Position numbers and translations under genes: made by a program. From a bacterium (GTDB taxonomy: Bacteria > Krumholzibacteriota > Krumholzibacteriia > LZORAL124-64-63): a stretch of DNA of 34,059 bases. Location of the stretch: the NCBI GenBank assembly GCA_003353795.1, contig PIVY01000035.1, forward strand, positions 1 to 34,059. The letters run 5' to 3'. The notes beneath the pieces were generated by a model. It ran no database searches. It saw only the letters and a list, made by a program, of their open reading frames with translations, and was not told where the DNA came from. Positions 1 to 9,100 of the stretch are shown in pieces (positions within the stretch are counted from its first letter, which is position 1; each line of letters opens with the position of its first letter).

Positions 1-26
1 TAGCCGGACCGCTGGAGGTGGCCTGA
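1..26 (+). CDS. C-terminal end of an upstream gene (possibly ribD), partial
   Basis: In the frame starting at position 3 the bases read seven sense codons (A-G-P-L-E-V-A) and then TGA at 24-26. That stop overlaps the ribE ATG by one base (TGATG), the same coupling style as the other genes here. In many bacteria ribD precedes ribE-ribBA-ribH, so ribD is the natural guess. Seven residues are far too few to identify a family, so the identity rests only on position. Confidence 0.35.
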
Positions 27-736
27 TGTTCACGGGCCTCATCCGCGAGATCGGGACCCTGCGCCGCCACACCGGCGGTGGCGCCATGAGCCGCCTGGAG
101 ATCCACGCGCCCGAGACGGCGCGACGGGTCGGCGAGGGTGACAGCCTGGCTGTCAACGGCATCTGCCTGACGGTGACCGCGATCCGTGGCGAGACGATCC
201 GGGTCGATGCCGCCGCCGAGACCCGTCGCGTGACCACCCTGGCCGACTGGCGCGCCGGCCGGCGACTGCATCTCGAACCGGCCTTGCGCGTCGGCGATGC
301 CCTCGACGGCCATCTCGTCCTCGGTCATGTCGACGGCGTCGGGCGGGTCCATGCGGTGCGCCGCGAGGGCCAGAGCCTGTTCATGACAGTCCACTGCGGC
401 GCGGACCTGGCGCAGTGGCTCATGCCCAAGGGGTCGGTGGCCGTGGACGGGGTCTCCCTCACCGTGGACGCCGGTCCCCATACCGACCGCTTCACCGTCA
501 ACCTCATCCCGCACTCCCTGCGCTGGACCGATTTCGCCCGGGTCCGGGCAGGACGTTCCGTGAATCTGGAGATGGACGTGCTGGTGAAGGCGGCGCGCAC
601 CGGGCGCACCGCCGAGGCACTGTCCAGTCTCGGCAGCAAGAACGACGACCGCGACGCGGCATCCGGGCGATCCGGCTCGGTGCCGTCGCTGGCCGCCATC
701 CTGGACCGTGGCTTCCATCGCCGGGGGACCCCATGA
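26..736 (+). CDS. ribE: Riboflavin synthase, alpha subunit
   Basis: Catalyses the last step of riboflavin synthesis, dismutation of two 6,7-dimethyl-8-ribityllumazine molecules, in the cytosol. The 236-residue protein begins with the family hallmark MFTGLI and has two tandem lumazine-binding domains, roughly residues 1-97 and 98-200. The repeated signatures NGICLTV and VDGVSLTV mark the two halves. A GGAGGTGG ribosome site lies 5' of the ATG, and the stop overlaps the next start (ATGA). Members usually have about 200-220 residues, so the polar tail after residue ~200, rich in Arg, Asp and Ser, is somewhat long. It is first of three consecutive rib genes, which supports the call. Some annotation schemes name the alpha-type enzyme ribC. 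Confidence 0.95.
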   Translation: MFTGLIREIGTLRRHTGGGAMSRLEIHAPETARRVGEGDSLAVNGICLTVTAIRGETIRVDAAAETRRVTTLADWRAGRRLHLEPALRVGDALDGHLVLGHVDGVGRVHAVRREGQSLFMTVHCGADLAQWLMPKGSVAVDGVSLTVDAGPHTDRFTVNLIPHSLRWTDFARVRAGRSVNLEMDVLVKAARTGRTAEALSSLGSKNDDRDAASGRSGSVPSLAAILDRGFHRRGTP

Positions 737-1974
737 GCGAAGAGATCCGCCTCGACAGTATCGACGAGGCCCTTGCGGCCCTTGCACGCGGTGAGATCAT
801 CATCGTGGTCGACGACGAGGATCGAGAGAATGAGGGCGACTTCATCATGGCCGCCGACAAGGTGACGCCGGCCGCCATCAACTTCGTGGCCAAGCACGGT
901 CGGGGGCTGGTGTGTCTGGCGGCCACCCAGGACCGCATGCAGCAACTCGATCTGCAGCCCATGGTCAGCAAGAATACAGCGGCGTTGACGACCCATTTTA
1001 CGGTGAGCGTCGACGCCGCCACGGGCACCACCACCGGCATCAGCGCCCATGATCGAGCGCGTACGGTGCAGGTCTTCATCGATCCCGAATGCAAGCCCGA
1101 AGACCTGGCGCGGCCCGGGCACATCTTCCCCCTCGAGGCCGTGCCGGGCGGCGTGCTACGCCGCGCGGGCCACACCGAGGCCGTGGTCGACCTGTGCAAT
1201 GCCGCCGGGCTCTATCCGGCGGGCATCCTCTGCGAGATCATGGACGAGGACGGATCCATGGCCCGCCTGCCGCGCCTGCGCGAGATCGCCACCGAGTTCG
1301 ATCTCAAGCTCGTGTCCATCGCCGACCTCATCCGTTGGCGCCGCGGTCACGAGAAGCTGGTCGAACGCGCCGCCGAGGCCGACATGCCCACGCGCGTGGG
1401 CGACTTCAAGCTCGTGGCCTACAAGACCAGCATCGACGAGAGCCAGCACGTGGCCCTGGTCAAGGGCGAGATCACCTCCGACGAGCCGGTGCTGGTGCGG
1501 GTGCATTCCGAGTGCATGACCGGCGACCTCTTCCACAGCCTGCGTTGCGATTGCGGCGAGCAACTGGAGGCGGCGCTGCGGGCCATCGAGGCCGAGGGCC
1601 GCGGCGTTCTCCTGTACATGCGCCAGGAAGGCCGCGGCATCGGACTGGTGAACAAGCTCAAGGCCTACAACCTGCAGGACCAGGGCGCCGATACCGTGGA
1701 GGCCAACCACAAGCTGGGTTTCGCCGCCGACCTGCGCGAGTACGGTCTCGGCGCCCAGATCCTGCGCGACCTGGGTGTGCGCCGCATGCGCGTGATGACC
1801 AACAATCCCCGCAAGATCGTGGGTCTCGAAAGCTACGGCATCGAGATCACCGGCCGGGTCCCCATCGAGATCCGACCGAACCTGCGCAATCTCCGATATC
1901 TGACCACGAAGAAAGAACGCATGGGACACCTGCTCGACGCCATCGGTGACGCCGGGCAGGAAAACCAAGCCTGA
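733..1974 (+). CDS. ribBA: Bifunctional DHBP synthase / GTP cyclohydrolase II
   Basis: Supplies both precursors of lumazine: the N-terminal half makes 3,4-dihydroxy-2-butanone 4-phosphate from ribulose 5-phosphate, and the C-terminal half opens GTP. The 413-residue protein has the RibB acidic metal and substrate loop [10 protein letters not shown] at residues 27-36 and the RPGHIFPL segment. The RibA half carries the expected zinc cysteines C261, C272 and C274 (HSEC and RCDCGEQ), followed by QEGRGIGL and NNPRK. All key residues of both halves appear intact, so both activities are expected. The ATG at 733 overlaps the ribE stop by four bases, implying translational coupling. A longer in-frame reading from 415 would run through ribE and is rejected. 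Confidence 0.96.
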   Translation: MSEEIRLDSIDEALAALARGEIIIVVDDEDRENEGDFIMAADKVTPAAINFVAKHGRGLVCLAATQDRMQQLDLQPMVSKNTAALTTHFTVSVDAATGTTTGISAHDRARTVQVFIDPECKPEDLARPGHIFPLEAVPGGVLRRAGHTEAVVDLCNAAGLYPAGILCEIMDEDGSMARLPRLREIATEFDLKLVSIADLIRWRRGHEKLVERAAEADMPTRVGDFKLVAYKTSIDESQHVALVKGEITSDEPVLVRVHSECMTGDLFHSLRCDCGEQLEAALRAIEAEGRGVLLYMRQEGRGIGLVNKLKAYNLQDQGADTVEANHKLGFAADLREYGLGAQILRDLGVRRMRVMTNNPRKIVGLESYGIEITGRVPIEIRPNLRNLRYLTTKKERMGHLLDAIGDAGQENQA

Positions 1975-1986
1975 ACAGGAGAGAGA

Positions 1987-2460
1987 ATGGGCAAGAACTA
2001 CGAGGGCCAGTTCGACGCGCGCGATCAGCGCATCGCCATCGTCGCCAGCCGCTTCAACGACTTCTTCACCCGCGAGCTCATGGACGGCGCCCAGGATTGC
2101 CTGCGCCGCCACGGCGTCTCGGGCGACAACGTCGACACCTGCTGGGTTCCCGGCGGCTGGGAAGTGCCCCTGGCGGCCAAGCGGTTCGCCAAGACCGGCC
2201 GCTATGCAGCCGTGATCTGCCTCAGTTGCATCATCCAGGGCGACACCCCGCACTTCCACTACGTCTCCAGCGAGGTCTCCAAGGGCATCGCCCACGTGAG
2301 CTTCGAATCGGAGATCCCCGTGGTCTACGGTGTGGTCACGGCCGACACACTGGACCAGGCCATTGAGCGGTCCGGCACCAAGGCCGGGAACAAGGGATTC
2401 GACGCAGCGTTGACGGCTCTGGAGATGATCGATCTCTTCGCGAGGATCGACGAGGGGTAG
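1987..2460 (+). CDS. ribH: 6,7-dimethyl-8-ribityllumazine synthase
   Basis: Condenses the DHBP and pyrimidine precursors to lumazine, the substrate of ribE; members assemble into large icosahedral or decameric shells. The 157-residue length matches the family. Visible signatures are the N-terminal VASRFNDFF substrate loop, WVPGGWEVPLAAK, and GDTPHFHYVSSEVSKG containing the catalytic histidine region. The ATG is preceded by a GGAGAG ribosome site and lies 12 nt after ribBA. The family usually has GSFE- or GAFE-type residues where this protein has GGWE, a small deviation. It is the last rib gene; a 174-nt gap with regulatory-looking structure follows. Confidence 0.94.
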   Translation: MGKNYEGQFDARDQRIAIVASRFNDFFTRELMDGAQDCLRRHGVSGDNVDTCWVPGGWEVPLAAKRFAKTGRYAAVICLSCIIQGDTPHFHYVSSEVSKGIAHVSFESEIPVVYGVVTADTLDQAIERSGTKAGNKGFDAALTALEMIDLFARIDEG

Positions 2461-2463
2461 GCA

Positions 2464-2517
2464 CGGTCCGGTCACCGTCTCCGACACCCGATGCTCTGTC
2501 CGGAAATGACCGGACCG
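2464..2517. repeat. 11-bp perfect inverted repeat between ribH and nusB
   Basis: Arm CGGTCCGGTCA at 2464-2474 is the exact reverse complement of TGACCGGACCG at 2507-2517, with 32 nt between. It begins 4 nt after the ribH stop. No T-run follows the right arm, so a classical intrinsic terminator is doubtful. A Rho-dependent end, an RNA stem, or paired protein-binding half-sites about four helical turns apart are alternatives. Confidence 0.55.
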
Positions 2518-2561
2518 GGACTCCCCATCGTGCCTCGTCGGGGGCGGACATGGTGCCGGGC

Positions 2562-2590
2562 TTGCGGGATGGGGGATGGGGGGCCATAAT
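2562..2590 (+). promoter_or_regulatory. Candidate sigma70-type promoter for nusB operon
   Basis: A -10-like CATAAT at 2585-2590 (five of six consensus bases) lies 17 nt downstream of a weak -35-like TTGCGG at 2562-2567, placing a start near 2597, about 38 nt before the nusB start. It sits in the only sizeable gap between the rib genes and nusB. The spacer is almost pure G with two AT steps, which is unusual. Sequence match only. Confidence 0.45.
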
Positions 2591-2634
2591 CGTGGTCTCT
2601 GGCTGAAAACGCACGAATTGAACGGAGTGCTGGT

Positions 2635-3078
2635 TTGGGTAAGCGCAGCAAGGGACGGGCGCTGCTGCTGCAGGCGATGTACGCCTCGCGGCTCAGTGGT
2701 CGCAACCTCACCGACTGTCTCGAGGATCAGCTCGCGAGACGTGAATCGGCCGCCGATACGGCCGAGTTCTCGCGCGAGCTCATGCGCAAGGTGGTCAATC
2801 ACGGACGAGCGCTGGAGGAGTCGGTGGGCCCGTTGCTGGCCAACTGGGATCTGGCACGGGTCGGTACCCTGGAACGCCTCATCCTGGCCATCGCCCTGAC
2901 CGAGCTCAACCACAGTCCCGAGGTGCCCGTCCGGGTGGTGCTCAACGAGGCCTGCGAACTGGCGCGCTCCTATTGCGACGACGGCGCCGTGAAGTTCGTC
3001 AACGGCGTGCTCGATCGGGCCGCCGGCGATCTCCAGCGACAGGCCGATGCGGCCAAAGACGAGGTGGGCGAGGGGTGA
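2635..3078 (+). CDS. nusB: Transcription antitermination factor NusB
   Basis: NusB binds boxA RNA with NusE (ribosomal protein S10) and helps RNA polymerase read through terminators, classically in rRNA operons. The 147-residue protein is all-helical in pattern and shows the family marks: an Arg-rich start followed by ALLLQAMYA, WDLARVGTLERLILAIALTEL in the middle, and VPVRVVLNEACELARSY followed by KFVNGVLD near the end. The start is TTG at 2635, chosen because GGAG at 2624-2627 is correctly spaced and the protein then begins like other NusBs. ribH-nusB adjacency is common in bacteria. Here nusB also heads a run of glycan genes joined by stop/start overlaps, which is less usual. Confidence 0.94.
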   Translation: MGKRSKGRALLLQAMYASRLSGRNLTDCLEDQLARRESAADTAEFSRELMRKVVNHGRALEESVGPLLANWDLARVGTLERLILAIALTELNHSPEVPVRVVLNEACELARSYCDDGAVKFVNGVLDRAAGDLQRQADAAKDEVGEG

Positions 3079-3881
3079 GGGAGTCCACACCGCGTCACTG
3101 GCAGGACTTCTGGGAAGAGGCCGACCGCCACGGACTCGAGGACGTCTACGACAACGACGGACGACTGGTGCGGGAGATCGCGGCGCTGCCGCAGGTCGAG
3201 GGATTCGGCGACCTCGCCGGCAAACGCGTTCTCGAGGTCGGCGCCGGTACCGGCCGCGACGCCGTGGCCCTGGCCCGGGCCGGAGCCGAGGTTCTGACCC
3301 TCGATTACGTGGCCGGTTCCCTGCTCCTGACGCGGCAGGCATCGTCCGAAGCCGAGGTCACCGTGTCGCCCGTGTGCGGCGACGGCCTCGCCATGCCGTT
3401 CGCCGACGGCACCTTCGACGTGATCTTCCATCAGGGCCTGCTCGAACACTTCCGCGATCCCATGCCGCTGCTGCGCGAGAACGTGCGGGTGCTCAAACCG
3501 GGCGGCATGCTGGTGGTCGATGTACCGCAGACCTTCCACTACTACACCGTGGGCAAGCAGGTTCTCATCCGACTGGGCAAGTGGTTCGCCGGCTGGGAGA
3601 CCCAGTTCACCGTGGCCGAGCTCGAGCACCTCATGCGACAAGCCGGCACCACCGTGGTGCGCAGCTATGGCGACTGGATGGTGCCGGGACTCTGGTACCG
3701 CGCCCTGCGCAAGGTCGTGCTGCGTCGCACCGGCCGCCGCTTGACCAAGTACCCCGAGCCGATCTGGCCCTTCGGCGCCCTCGGTCGCGCCTGGCGGCGG
3801 TCGTTCGGGACGACCCGCCTCTCTCTCTATACCACGCCCACCATCGGAGTCATCGGGCGCAAGGCGGGGAGACCGGCGTGA
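3075..3881 (+). CDS. Class I SAM-dependent methyltransferase
   Basis: The 268-residue protein carries the Rossmann motif I VLEVGAGTGRD at about residues 52-62, a motif II/post-I acidic turn (TLDY), and FDVIFHQGLLEHF followed by LKPGGMLVVDVP. This layout is typical of the Methyltransf_11/UbiE-like group. No membrane segments are seen, so it is cytosolic. The substrate cannot be told from the sequence; with glycosyltransferases next door, a sugar or lipid-linked glycan is plausible but inferred. I chose GTG at 3075 because it overlaps the nusB stop (GTGA) and removes an Arg-rich extension that would be nusB read in another frame. It overlaps the next gene by GTGA as well. Confidence 0.85.
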   Translation: MRESTPRHWQDFWEEADRHGLEDVYDNDGRLVREIAALPQVEGFGDLAGKRVLEVGAGTGRDAVALARAGAEVLTLDYVAGSLLLTRQASSEAEVTVSPVCGDGLAMPFADGTFDVIFHQGLLEHFRDPMPLLRENVRVLKPGGMLVVDVPQTFHYYTVGKQVLIRLGKWFAGWETQFTVAELEHLMRQAGTTVVRSYGDWMVPGLWYRALRKVVLRRTGRRLTKYPEPIWPFGALGRAWRRSFGTTRLSLYTTPTIGVIGRKAGRPA

Positions 3882-5002
3882 AGATCCTCGCGGTCAACTG
3901 GCGCGACATCGAGGATCCCCTGGGCGGAGGCGCCGAACAGCATCTGCATCATATCCTGAGCGGAGCCGTGGCGGCGGGCCACGAGGTCGAGCTGGTCTGC
4001 TCGGGATACGGCGATGCTCCGGCCAGCGACGTCATCGACGGGGTGCGAATCACCCGGGGCGGCGACTGGCGATTCGCGAACTTCACCTTGCCGGGCGTCG
4101 TCCGCCGACGCCTGCGTGCCGAGCGCCGCGACCTGCTGATCGAGGACATCAACAAGATCCCCTTTTACACGCCGCTCTACTCCGGTGACGTCCCGGTGGT
4201 GGCAGTGGTGCCGCACCTGTTCGGTCGCACGATCTACCGGGAAACCAATCCGCTGGTGGCCACCTACGTGTGGTCCGGTGAATGGCCGTTGCCGCTCGTC
4301 TATCGCAACGCCTGGTTCGAGGTGATCAGTCCTTCGACGGCCGATGACCTCGTGGGCCGCGGCCTCCATCGCGACCGGATCGAGACCATATTCTGCGGTC
4401 TCGACCATGAGCGGTTCAGCCTCGACGATCCGCCGTTGCGCGCCGAACGTCCGCTGGTGGTGTGCTGGTCCCGACTGCGGCGGTACAAGAGCACCGACGT
4501 GGCCATCCGCGCCTTCGTCCACATTCGCGAGGAATGTCCCGACGCCGACATGCTGGTGATGGGACAGGGACCGGACGAACCGCGCCTGCGTGCCCTGGTG
4601 CAACGCCTCGGCCTTGCCGACCATGTGCGCTTCACCGGCCACCTGCCCTGGGACGAACTGGTGCGCACGCTGCACCGCGCCCACGTGTTCCTGAATCCCA
4701 GCCCCAAGGAGGGGTGGGGGCTGACCGTTGTCGAGGCCAACCAGTGCGGCGTGCCGGTGATCGCCAGCGACCGTCCCGGCCTGCGCGACTCGGTGCGCGA
4801 CGGCCAGACCGGGCTTCTCGTGCCCTACGGCGATGCCCGGGCCATGGCCCAGGCTGCCCTGAGCCTCCTGCACGACCGCGACCTCTGGGCCTGCTTCAGC
4901 GACGCGGCCCGAGCCTGGGCGGGCACGTTCAGCTGGTCGCGCTGTGTGGGCGAATCCCTCGCGTTCTTCGAACGGGTGGCGGCGACGGGCAAAACGCCGT
5001 GA
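3878..5002 (+). CDS. GT4-family glycosyltransferase
   Basis: A GT-B fold retaining glycosyltransferase of 374 residues, acting in the cytosol at the membrane face on a nucleotide sugar. The N-terminal glycine-rich acceptor loop (DPLGGGAEQH) is present. The C-terminal donor domain has SRLRRYKSTDVAI, VMGQGPDEPRLRAL, RFTGHL and the EX7E pair E278/E286 in the segment EGWGLTVVE, which binds the donor phosphate and ribose. Start GTG 3878 gives the standard MKILAVNWRD opening and overlaps the methyltransferase stop (GTGA). Donor and acceptor are unknown. It lies between a methyltransferase and a membrane protein in a tightly coupled set, suggesting shared work on one glycolipid or surface polymer. 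Confidence 0.9.
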   Translation: MKILAVNWRDIEDPLGGGAEQHLHHILSGAVAAGHEVELVCSGYGDAPASDVIDGVRITRGGDWRFANFTLPGVVRRRLRAERRDLLIEDINKIPFYTPLYSGDVPVVAVVPHLFGRTIYRETNPLVATYVWSGEWPLPLVYRNAWFEVISPSTADDLVGRGLHRDRIETIFCGLDHERFSLDDPPLRAERPLVVCWSRLRRYKSTDVAIRAFVHIREECPDADMLVMGQGPDEPRLRALVQRLGLADHVRFTGHLPWDELVRTLHRAHVFLNPSPKEGWGLTVVEANQCGVPVIASDRPGLRDSVRDGQTGLLVPYGDARAMAQAALSLLHDRDLWACFSDAARAWAGTFSWSRCVGESLAFFERVAATGKTP

Positions 5003-5985
5003 GCCGCAGTCTCCTGATCTTCCTGGCCAAGCTGGTCCTGAGCGTCGCATTGCTGTGGCTGGTGCTCACCCGCCTGACCTGGGTGGAGGTGCGCGAGGCC
5101 CTGATCGACCCCCGTTGGCCGTGGCTCGCGGCGGCCATGGCGGTGTACGGCCTGTCGGCCTGGGGCGGCGCGCTGCAATGGTCGTGGATCCTGCGGACGG
5201 CGGGCCTGCCGACGCCGGTGGGCGAGATCCGGCGGCTGTACTTCGTGGGGCTCTTCTTCAACAACTTCCTGCCCGCCAACATCGGCGGCGACGGCTACAA
5301 GATCATGGACCTCGGTCGGCGGGAGGGCTGCCCCGGGCGGGTCTTCTGCGCCACCCTGCTGGACCGATTGGTGGGCCTGGCGGCTCTCACCGTGTTCGCA
5401 GCTCTCGCGGCGGTGATCTGTGTGGCGTTCGGCGTGGCGTTGCCCCGAATCGTCTGGGTTCTCGCGGCCGTGTTGCTGTTCCTGCTCCTGGCCCTGGCCA
5501 TGCTGGTGAGCCGGCGCTTACGGGCCCGTCTGCCGGACCTGGTGCGCCGCATGCGCCTGGTGACCCTGGCAGACCGGATCGACGGGCTGGCCGACGAGTT
5601 CGGCGTCTATCGACAGAGGCTGCCCTGGCTGGCACGGGTTTTCCTGTTCAGCGTGGGCGTGCAGGCCTTGCGCATGCTGGTGCATCTGCTGGTGGCGTAC
5701 GGCCTGCGGCTGGATCCCGATCCCACCCAGACGCTCCAACTCGCGGTGTTGATCCCGCTGCTCGCGTTGAGCCTGACGCTGCCGGTGACCGTCAACGGGA
5801 TCGGGTTGCGGGAATGGGTCACCGGGGCTCTCCTGGTGTTCACCGGGCTTTCGGAACAGGGCGTGGTCGCCATGGAGATGACCGCATTCCTGGTGATGGT
5901 GGCGTTCAGTCTGCTGGGCGGCGTGCTCTGGTGGCAGCGTCGGGCGCTCATCTCGGACAACTCCGGTCGACCCGAGGCCGGATGA
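4999..5985 (+). CDS. Lysylphosphatidylglycerol synthase TM-domain protein (UPF0104/AglD-like)
   Basis: A 328-residue integral membrane protein with about eight hydrophobic segments spread over the whole length. The family signatures NNFLPANIGGDGYK, a following DRLVGL and late NGIGLRE are all visible, matching the membrane half of MprF and the stand-alone UPF0104 proteins. Members without the soluble aminoacyl-transfer domain, as here, are often found with glycosyltransferases and are thought to move lipids or lipid-linked sugars; the precise role is unproven. Start GTG 4999 overlaps the upstream GT4 stop (GTGA). It ends the nusB transcription unit; a 197-nt gap follows. Confidence 0.85.
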   Translation: MSRSLLIFLAKLVLSVALLWLVLTRLTWVEVREALIDPRWPWLAAAMAVYGLSAWGGALQWSWILRTAGLPTPVGEIRRLYFVGLFFNNFLPANIGGDGYKIMDLGRREGCPGRVFCATLLDRLVGLAALTVFAALAAVICVAFGVALPRIVWVLAAVLLFLLLALAMLVSRRLRARLPDLVRRMRLVTLADRIDGLADEFGVYRQRLPWLARVFLFSVGVQALRMLVHLLVAYGLRLDPDPTQTLQLAVLIPLLALSLTLPVTVNGIGLREWVTGALLVFTGLSEQGVVAMEMTAFLVMVAFSLLGGVLWWQRRALISDNSGRPEAG

Positions 5986-6182
5986 CGTCCACGGCCCCCG
6001 CCGGAACCTCATGCCTCGATAACCGTTACAGGCCGGGTACATTCTCCGAGCGGCGTCTGCACACGGGCTTGTGGCCCCTCGCGGGGTGTGTTACCTTGAG
6101 TCGCTGAAGTGCTTCAAGGATCGTCGCTTATGGCTCATCGTCGGGTCAGTGTTTCGGTTCACCAATTCTTGTGAGGGACACA
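5986..6182 (+). promoter_or_regulatory. Gap with a weak candidate promoter for the glycan cluster
   Basis: This 197-nt stretch holds no credible gene. TTGTGG at 6069-6074 and TACCTT at 6092-6097 are 17 nt apart and could be -35/-10 elements, but each matches consensus at only about three positions. CCTTGA and TCAAGG nearby could form a short stem (6095-6120). It is a reasonable place for the promoter of the following operon because the upstream gene run ends here, but the evidence is thin. Confidence 0.28.
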
Positions 6183-9100
6183 TTGGATCGCATGTGGTAT
6201 CGCCGGCCGGACACCTGGCTCCAGGTCGCCGTTCTGCTGCTGGCACTCGGCGTCTACATGGCCACGCTCGGCCCCACCATCGATTTCTGGGACACCGCCG
6301 AGTACGTCACTACCAGTCACATCGTGGGGATTCCGCACCAACCCGGCACGCCGCTGTACGTGATCGTCGGTCGGGTCTTCGACATCCTGTTCGGGCAACC
6401 GGACACGATGAAGGAGTCTTTGCGCACCGCCTGGGCGGTGAACTTCATGTCAGCGGTATTCTCAGCCCTGGCCGTGATGATGGTCTATCTGATCATCGTG
6501 CGTGTGGCGCGTCGCAGCGATCCGGACAGCGGTTGGCTCGCTCGTGCCGGTGGACTGGTAGGAGCTCTGTTCCTGCTCTTCTCCCAGACCTTCTGGAACA
6601 ACGCCATCGAGGCCGAGGTCTACGGTCTGGCCGCCTTCATGATGACCACCCTGACCTGGGTTGGGCTCGTCTGGTACGACCACCGCACCGAACGACGCAG
6701 CGACTGGTTGCTGTTGCTGCTGATCTACCTCTGCGGACTCGGCGTGGGATTCCACCTCGGTTCGTTGCTCGTCTTCCCGGCCGTTTTCCTCATGGTCTGG
6801 CTGGCCACGGATCGCCAGTTGCCGGTGCTGGACCTCACCCTGGTGTCGGTGGGTGTGGCGCTGTTCCTCGCCTCGACGACGTTCGTCACCGACGGCGGGG
6901 TGCTGATCACCTTGATCCTGATGTACGCCGCCGGCTGTCTCCTGCGCGCATTCTGGCCATTGCTGATGCGGGCCATGGGTAACGACCCGGGGGATGGGCC
7001 GCTCCTGCGCCCGTTCGCGCTCTACGGACTGCTGCTGTTCGTGATCGGACTGTCGGTCCACGCGGTGCTGATGATCCGCGCCGGCGCCTCGCCGGAACCG
7101 GCCATCAATCAGACCGTTCCGTCGGACTTCGAGACCCTGCTCTCGGTGCTGCGCCGCGAGCAATACCCGCCGCTCAATCCCCTCGAACGCCGGGCCGACC
7201 TCGGCTACCAGATCAGTTACTACTATGGCTTCTTCATGCGGCAGTTCTCGTTCCTGCCGGCGACCCTCGAGTCCCGGGTGCTCTTCGCCGGCAACATGTT
7301 CGGGTTCATCCCCGCGAAGCTGACTCTGGACCACCTGTCCGTGCTCATCGGCCCGGTGATGCTGGGCCTGCTGGGGATCGTGCACACCGTGCGCCGCGCG
7401 CGTCCGCTGGTGTGGCTGCTGTTGCTGGCCTACTTCATCAACGCCGACTTCCTCAACGGCTACCTCAACTTCACCGCTTCGGAGGTCCGCGAACGCGACT
7501 ATTTCTACTTCGCGGCCTTCCTCTTTTTCAGCGTCTTCATCGGCCTCGGCGCCTCGGCGCTGCTGCGCTGGACCAGCGGCGCCCTGGGCTCCTCGCAGGA
7601 GAATCTCGAGCGCTCGGTGGACGAACGGCCGCCGGGCAGGCCATTCGTGGTGACCGGGTTCGTCTACCGCGTGGTGCTCGCCTTCCTGGCGGCGCTGATC
7701 CTGCTGGTGGTGATCAAGGACGACACCAAATCCGCCTGGCTGGGGCTGTTCCTGTTCGGGGGCGTGTTCGTGGGGCTCGGCCTCGCGCGCTTCGTCGACT
7801 CCCTGGCGGAAACCAGGCGGGGTGTCGCCGCCCCGTCGGCGTGGCAAGAACGGAGCGCCGGGAGTCGCTGGATCATCGGCGCGGTCCTCGGCCTGGTCGT
7901 GATCATCGGCGCGGTGACGCTGCGCATGTTCACCGCCTCGACGGTGGACGCGGTGTTCGCCATCACCGTCTATGTCGCCGTCTTCGGCGGTCTCTTCCTG
8001 GGCTATGGCGAGCGCCGTGGAGGTCCGCGACCCGCGCCGCAGCCCGAGCGTCCGGCCGGCATCAAGGTGGATGGACTCACCCGGGTTGCGGCAGTCCTCC
8101 TGGTCATCCTGGCGGCATTGCCGGTTACCGGAGGCCTCGGTGTCTGGGAACACGACAAGTGGTTCACCCACGACCGTAGCGAGAACCGCATCGCGTACGA
8201 GTACGCCTACAATATCCTGGCGGGCCTCGACGAGAACGCCATCATCTTCACCAACGGCGACAACGACACGTTCCCCATCTGGTACCTGCAGGAGGTGGAG
8301 CATTTCCGTCGCGACGTCACGGTGGTCAACCTTTCGCTGGTGAACCTGGGCTGGTACGTCAAGCAGCTCAAACGCATCGAACATCCGGTGGCCCTGACAT
8401 ACAGTGATGCCGAGATCGATGAGCTGCGTCCGATCCTCTACCGCGACAAGGAATCCGGGCAGCCGGTCTACATCATGGTGCGCGAGTACGTGGTCAAGGA
8501 CATCATCGATGCCAACCGCGTCATCCGCAGTCCGCGCCCCATCTTCTTCGCCGTCACCATCCCGCGCGAGAACATGGAGCGCTACTACCCGTTCCTGCAG
8601 ATGGAGGGACTGGCCTACCGGCTCACCTCCGAGCGCGCCGAGGATGGCCTGCCGGACACCGAGCCGGCTCGTCTGCTGTCCAACGTGTTCGGCGCCTACC
8701 GTTTCGGCGCTCTCACCGACGGCGACAACGCATTGCGCCAGGAGACCTTCGCCGCCCAGGCCGGCTGGTCATCGGACCAACCCGTGTCTCACTTCCTGAC
8801 GGGCCTCGAGGAGCCGCCGAACGTGGACTACGATCTCATGCTGGAGATGATCGGCGGCGAGCGCACGGACGTCTATCGTGATCCCAACACGGTGAATCTG
8901 CTGGGCAACTACCCGGCGTCCATCGCCCGCGCCGGATTCGGCTACCTGTCCAGGGCCGAGGAGCTGCGCCGGGCCGACGGATCCATCGCCTTCGCCGACA
9001 CGTTGTCCTATGACCGTTACACCGGCCAGGCGCTGTTCTGCTACGAACTGGCCCGGGTCTTCGATCCGTACAACGGACTGGTGGCGGCGGGATACTATCC

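Noticed and set aside
1..25. An FMN riboswitch before ribE
   Set aside because: The bases before ribE are coding for the end of an upstream gene; any riboswitch would lie outside the window.
415..732. N-terminal extension of ribBA
   Set aside because: The extension is ribE read in another frame. The ATG at 733 gives the standard RibBA start with an ATGA overlap.
2973..3074. Arg-rich N-terminal extension of the methyltransferase
   Set aside because: It lies inside nusB in another frame and is not conserved-looking. GTG 3075 overlaps the nusB stop and gives a normal start.
1156..3342. A 728-residue open frame on the - strand across ribBA, ribH and nusB
   Set aside because: It is antisense to three clearly identified genes and shows no domain pattern or ribosome site.
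6462..8384. A 640-residue - strand frame inside the DUF2723 gene
   Set aside because: Its composition is dominated by Gln, His, Glu and Asp, mirroring the hydrophobic codons of the opposite strand. It is a shadow.
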